Below, one piece after another: positions 62,834 through 64,000 of a DNA stretch of 64,000 nt (positions are counted from its first letter, which is position 1; the number at the start of each line of letters is the position of its first letter). This DNA is from Aquimarina megaterium XH134 (GTDB lineage: Bacteria > Bacteroidota > Bacteroidia > Flavobacteriales > Flavobacteriaceae). The notes beneath the pieces were generated by a model. That model had not been told where the DNA came from. It worked only from the letters and a program-made list of their open reading frames with translations, and did not search any database. The DNA is taken from positions 1-64,000 of the forward strand of contig NZ_JACB01000049.1 in NCBI RefSeq assembly GCF_000520975.1. The letters are read 5' to 3'. Both the position numbers and the translations under genes were made by a program.

Positions 62834-64000
62834 TTAATTCTTTGTTTTTGTAGAATCTTTTTTCTTTTTCTTACCTAAAAACCCTCCTAAGATATTTTTT
62901 GCAGTATTTTTTAAAGTTTCTTCTGTATTGTTAGAATTTGTTTTAGAAGAATCAGTTGGTTTTTTAGAATTTCCTAATAGATCTGTTAATACTTTCTCGC
63001 CTTTACCGATAAGCTCTCCTTTTACTTTTTCTTTCTGTTTGTCTACTATTTGTTGTGTGAGTTGCTTTATCGCCAGATCTGTATTTAAGCTAACCTTTGG
63101 GTTTTTAAAATTACCAGAAAGCCCAATTGGTAGTCCAACAGTCATAGTATTTGCTTCCTTTTGATCAAGTTGAGAGATCAGGTTTCCAACCTCACTACCT
63201 AGATATTTAGCAGGTACATCTAGTTTGATATTATAATTCATATTTTGCTCAAAACTATGACTTCCACCAGCAGTAACCTTTATCCCCTGAACATCAAACT
63301 CAAAAGGTTTTACATTAATTTTTCCATCATCAAAACTTAGGTTAGTTTTAATGTCTTTTAAGTTTAATTGATCAATTTCTACAAAATTAAGTTGGTTATC
63401 TAATGTAGATAAAAACGGAGTTTTAGTTGTTGATACTTGGGCATTAAGAATCTCTGCAAGTGCCTTACCTTTTAATGAGGTTAAAACAGGAATAAGGTTT
63501 TCGTTAAGATTACCATTCAGGTTAATTTTGGTCGTCAGGTTACCTGTAAGTGCTTTTGCAATAGGAGCTAAACCTTTTATTAATTCTAAATTATTAAAAG
63601 ACTTTACGATATCGATTTTACTTAAATCCAGAGCCATGTCAAAGGTAGGAACTTTAGCCTTAGTAGATACGTTACCATTTAGAGCCATCCCTCCGTCAAA
63701 AATATTAGAAGTTACGTTTTCTAAATAAGCAGTTTCATCTTTTATTTTTACCGTTCCTTTTGTATTTTGTAATTCTAGATTATCATAGAAAACTTTTTTG
63801 GTATCAAAGTTTAGTGTAGCATCCAGAAAAGAAGGGATTCTCATAGTTTCATCTTCTGTTGTACTTGCGACCTCTTCTTCGGTTTCTTGCTCACTTACCA
63901 TAAAATCATCTACGGCAAACACATTAGAATTTACATTAAAATCTCCTTTTAGATCTTGTTTTGCAAATAAGAACCCCATTAGATTTTGTATGGTACCTGT
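62834..64000 (-). CDS. AsmA family protein, 5' part beyond the window
   Basis: The frame is open to the right edge, so at least 388 C-terminal residues are here and the gene starts outside. The repeated AsmA/DUF748-like beta pattern is visible (SSFDDGKINVKPFEFDVQG-like strands, SHSFEQNMNYNIKLDVPAKY, GLSGNFKNPKVSLNTDLAI), and the C-terminus is Lys/Ser/Thr rich (KKPTDSSKTNSNNTEE). AsmA-like proteins are large inner-membrane-anchored periplasmic proteins involved in lipid transport to the outer membrane. Confidence 0.87.
   Translation of the reverse strand, partial: TGTIQNLMGFLFAKQDLKGDFNVNSNVFAVDDFMVSEQETEEEVASTTEDETMRIPSFLDATLNFDTKKVFYDNLELQNTKGTVKIKDETAYLENVTSNIFDGGMALNGNVSTKAKVPTFDMALDLSKIDIVKSFNNLELIKGLAPIAKALTGNLTTKINLNGNLNENLIPVLTSLKGKALAEILNAQVSTTKTPFLSTLDNQLNFVEIDQLNLKDIKTNLSFDDGKINVKPFEFDVQGIKVTAGGSHSFEQNMNYNIKLDVPAKYLGSEVGNLISQLDQKEANTMTVGLPIGLSGNFKNPKVSLNTDLAIKQLTQQIVDKQKEKVKGELIGKGEKVLTDLLGNSKKPTDSSKTNSNNTEETLKNTAKNILGGFLGKKKKKDSTKTKN

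Noticed and set aside
1..64000. tRNA, rRNA or insertion sequences
   Set aside because: I found no cloverleaf-like sequence with a TTC-A/GGTTCGA-type arm, no rRNA segment and no transposase frame.

Overview
The window is AT-rich chromosomal DNA from a member of the Bacteroidota, most likely a marine Flavobacteriaceae (an Aquimarina-like genome would fit, but the genus cannot be fixed from sequence alone). The basis is promoters of the TTG-N18..20-TAnnTTTG type, a PorP/SprF-family type IX secretion component, a sorting-domain-like C-terminus, DUF6089 beside uppS and bamA, a LytS/LytTR pair whose sensor has a carboxypeptidase-like domain and TPRs, and the typical flavobacterial cytochrome oxidase assembly cluster. 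No tRNA, rRNA, CRISPR array, prophage or intact insertion sequence was seen.

Layout. 1-5.6 kb: heme O synthase, two oxidase subunit III proteins, subunit IV, a SCO copper chaperone, DUF420 and small membrane proteins, together a terminal-oxidase assembly cluster. 5.8-13.1 kb: a MacB-type export operon (ATPase, two permeases, adaptor, TolC, second adaptor). 13.2-18.1 kb: tsaB, two paralogous secreted proteins, a DUF255 thioredoxin-like protein and dodecin. 18.3-24.1 kb: gcvH, gcvT, gcvP and glyA, a compact glycine/one-carbon block. 24.3-29.7 kb: AraC regulator, Nfu iron-sulfur scaffold, PorP/SprF, rhodanese and a VWA lipoprotein. 29.9-33.3 kb: LytS-like kinase, LytTR regulator and a small double-glycine-leader peptide gene. 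33.3-41.4 kb: an envelope cluster on the minus strand (CBS protein, nadK, DUF6089, uppS, bamA, two ompH/skp genes, murI). 41.5-46.1 kb: pdxJ, a hydrolase, a FadL porin and an SGNH lipoprotein. 46.2-51.6 kb: a thrombospondin-3-repeat surface protein broken at a poly-T run, a small membrane protein, then tig-clpP-clpX. 51.7-57 kb: a small secreted protein, GH3, DUF2797, a PLP decarboxylase and a LysE-type exporter. 57-61.1 kb: a tandem duplication of a two-gene secreted module. 61.1-64 kb: a scar-like intergenic region, an astacin-like metallopeptidase and a truncated AsmA-family gene that runs off the edge.

Most of the window is conserved housekeeping. The accessory signals that merit attention are: three direct repeats with exact 21-bp spacing in front of the LytS/LytTR operon; the orphan RiPP-like precursor just behind that operon; a composite palindrome conserved about 150 bp upstream of two unlinked secreted-protein genes; the duplicated beta-helix/small-protein cassette; and a one-base homopolymer frameshift that removes the signal peptide of a surface protein, compatible with phase variation.
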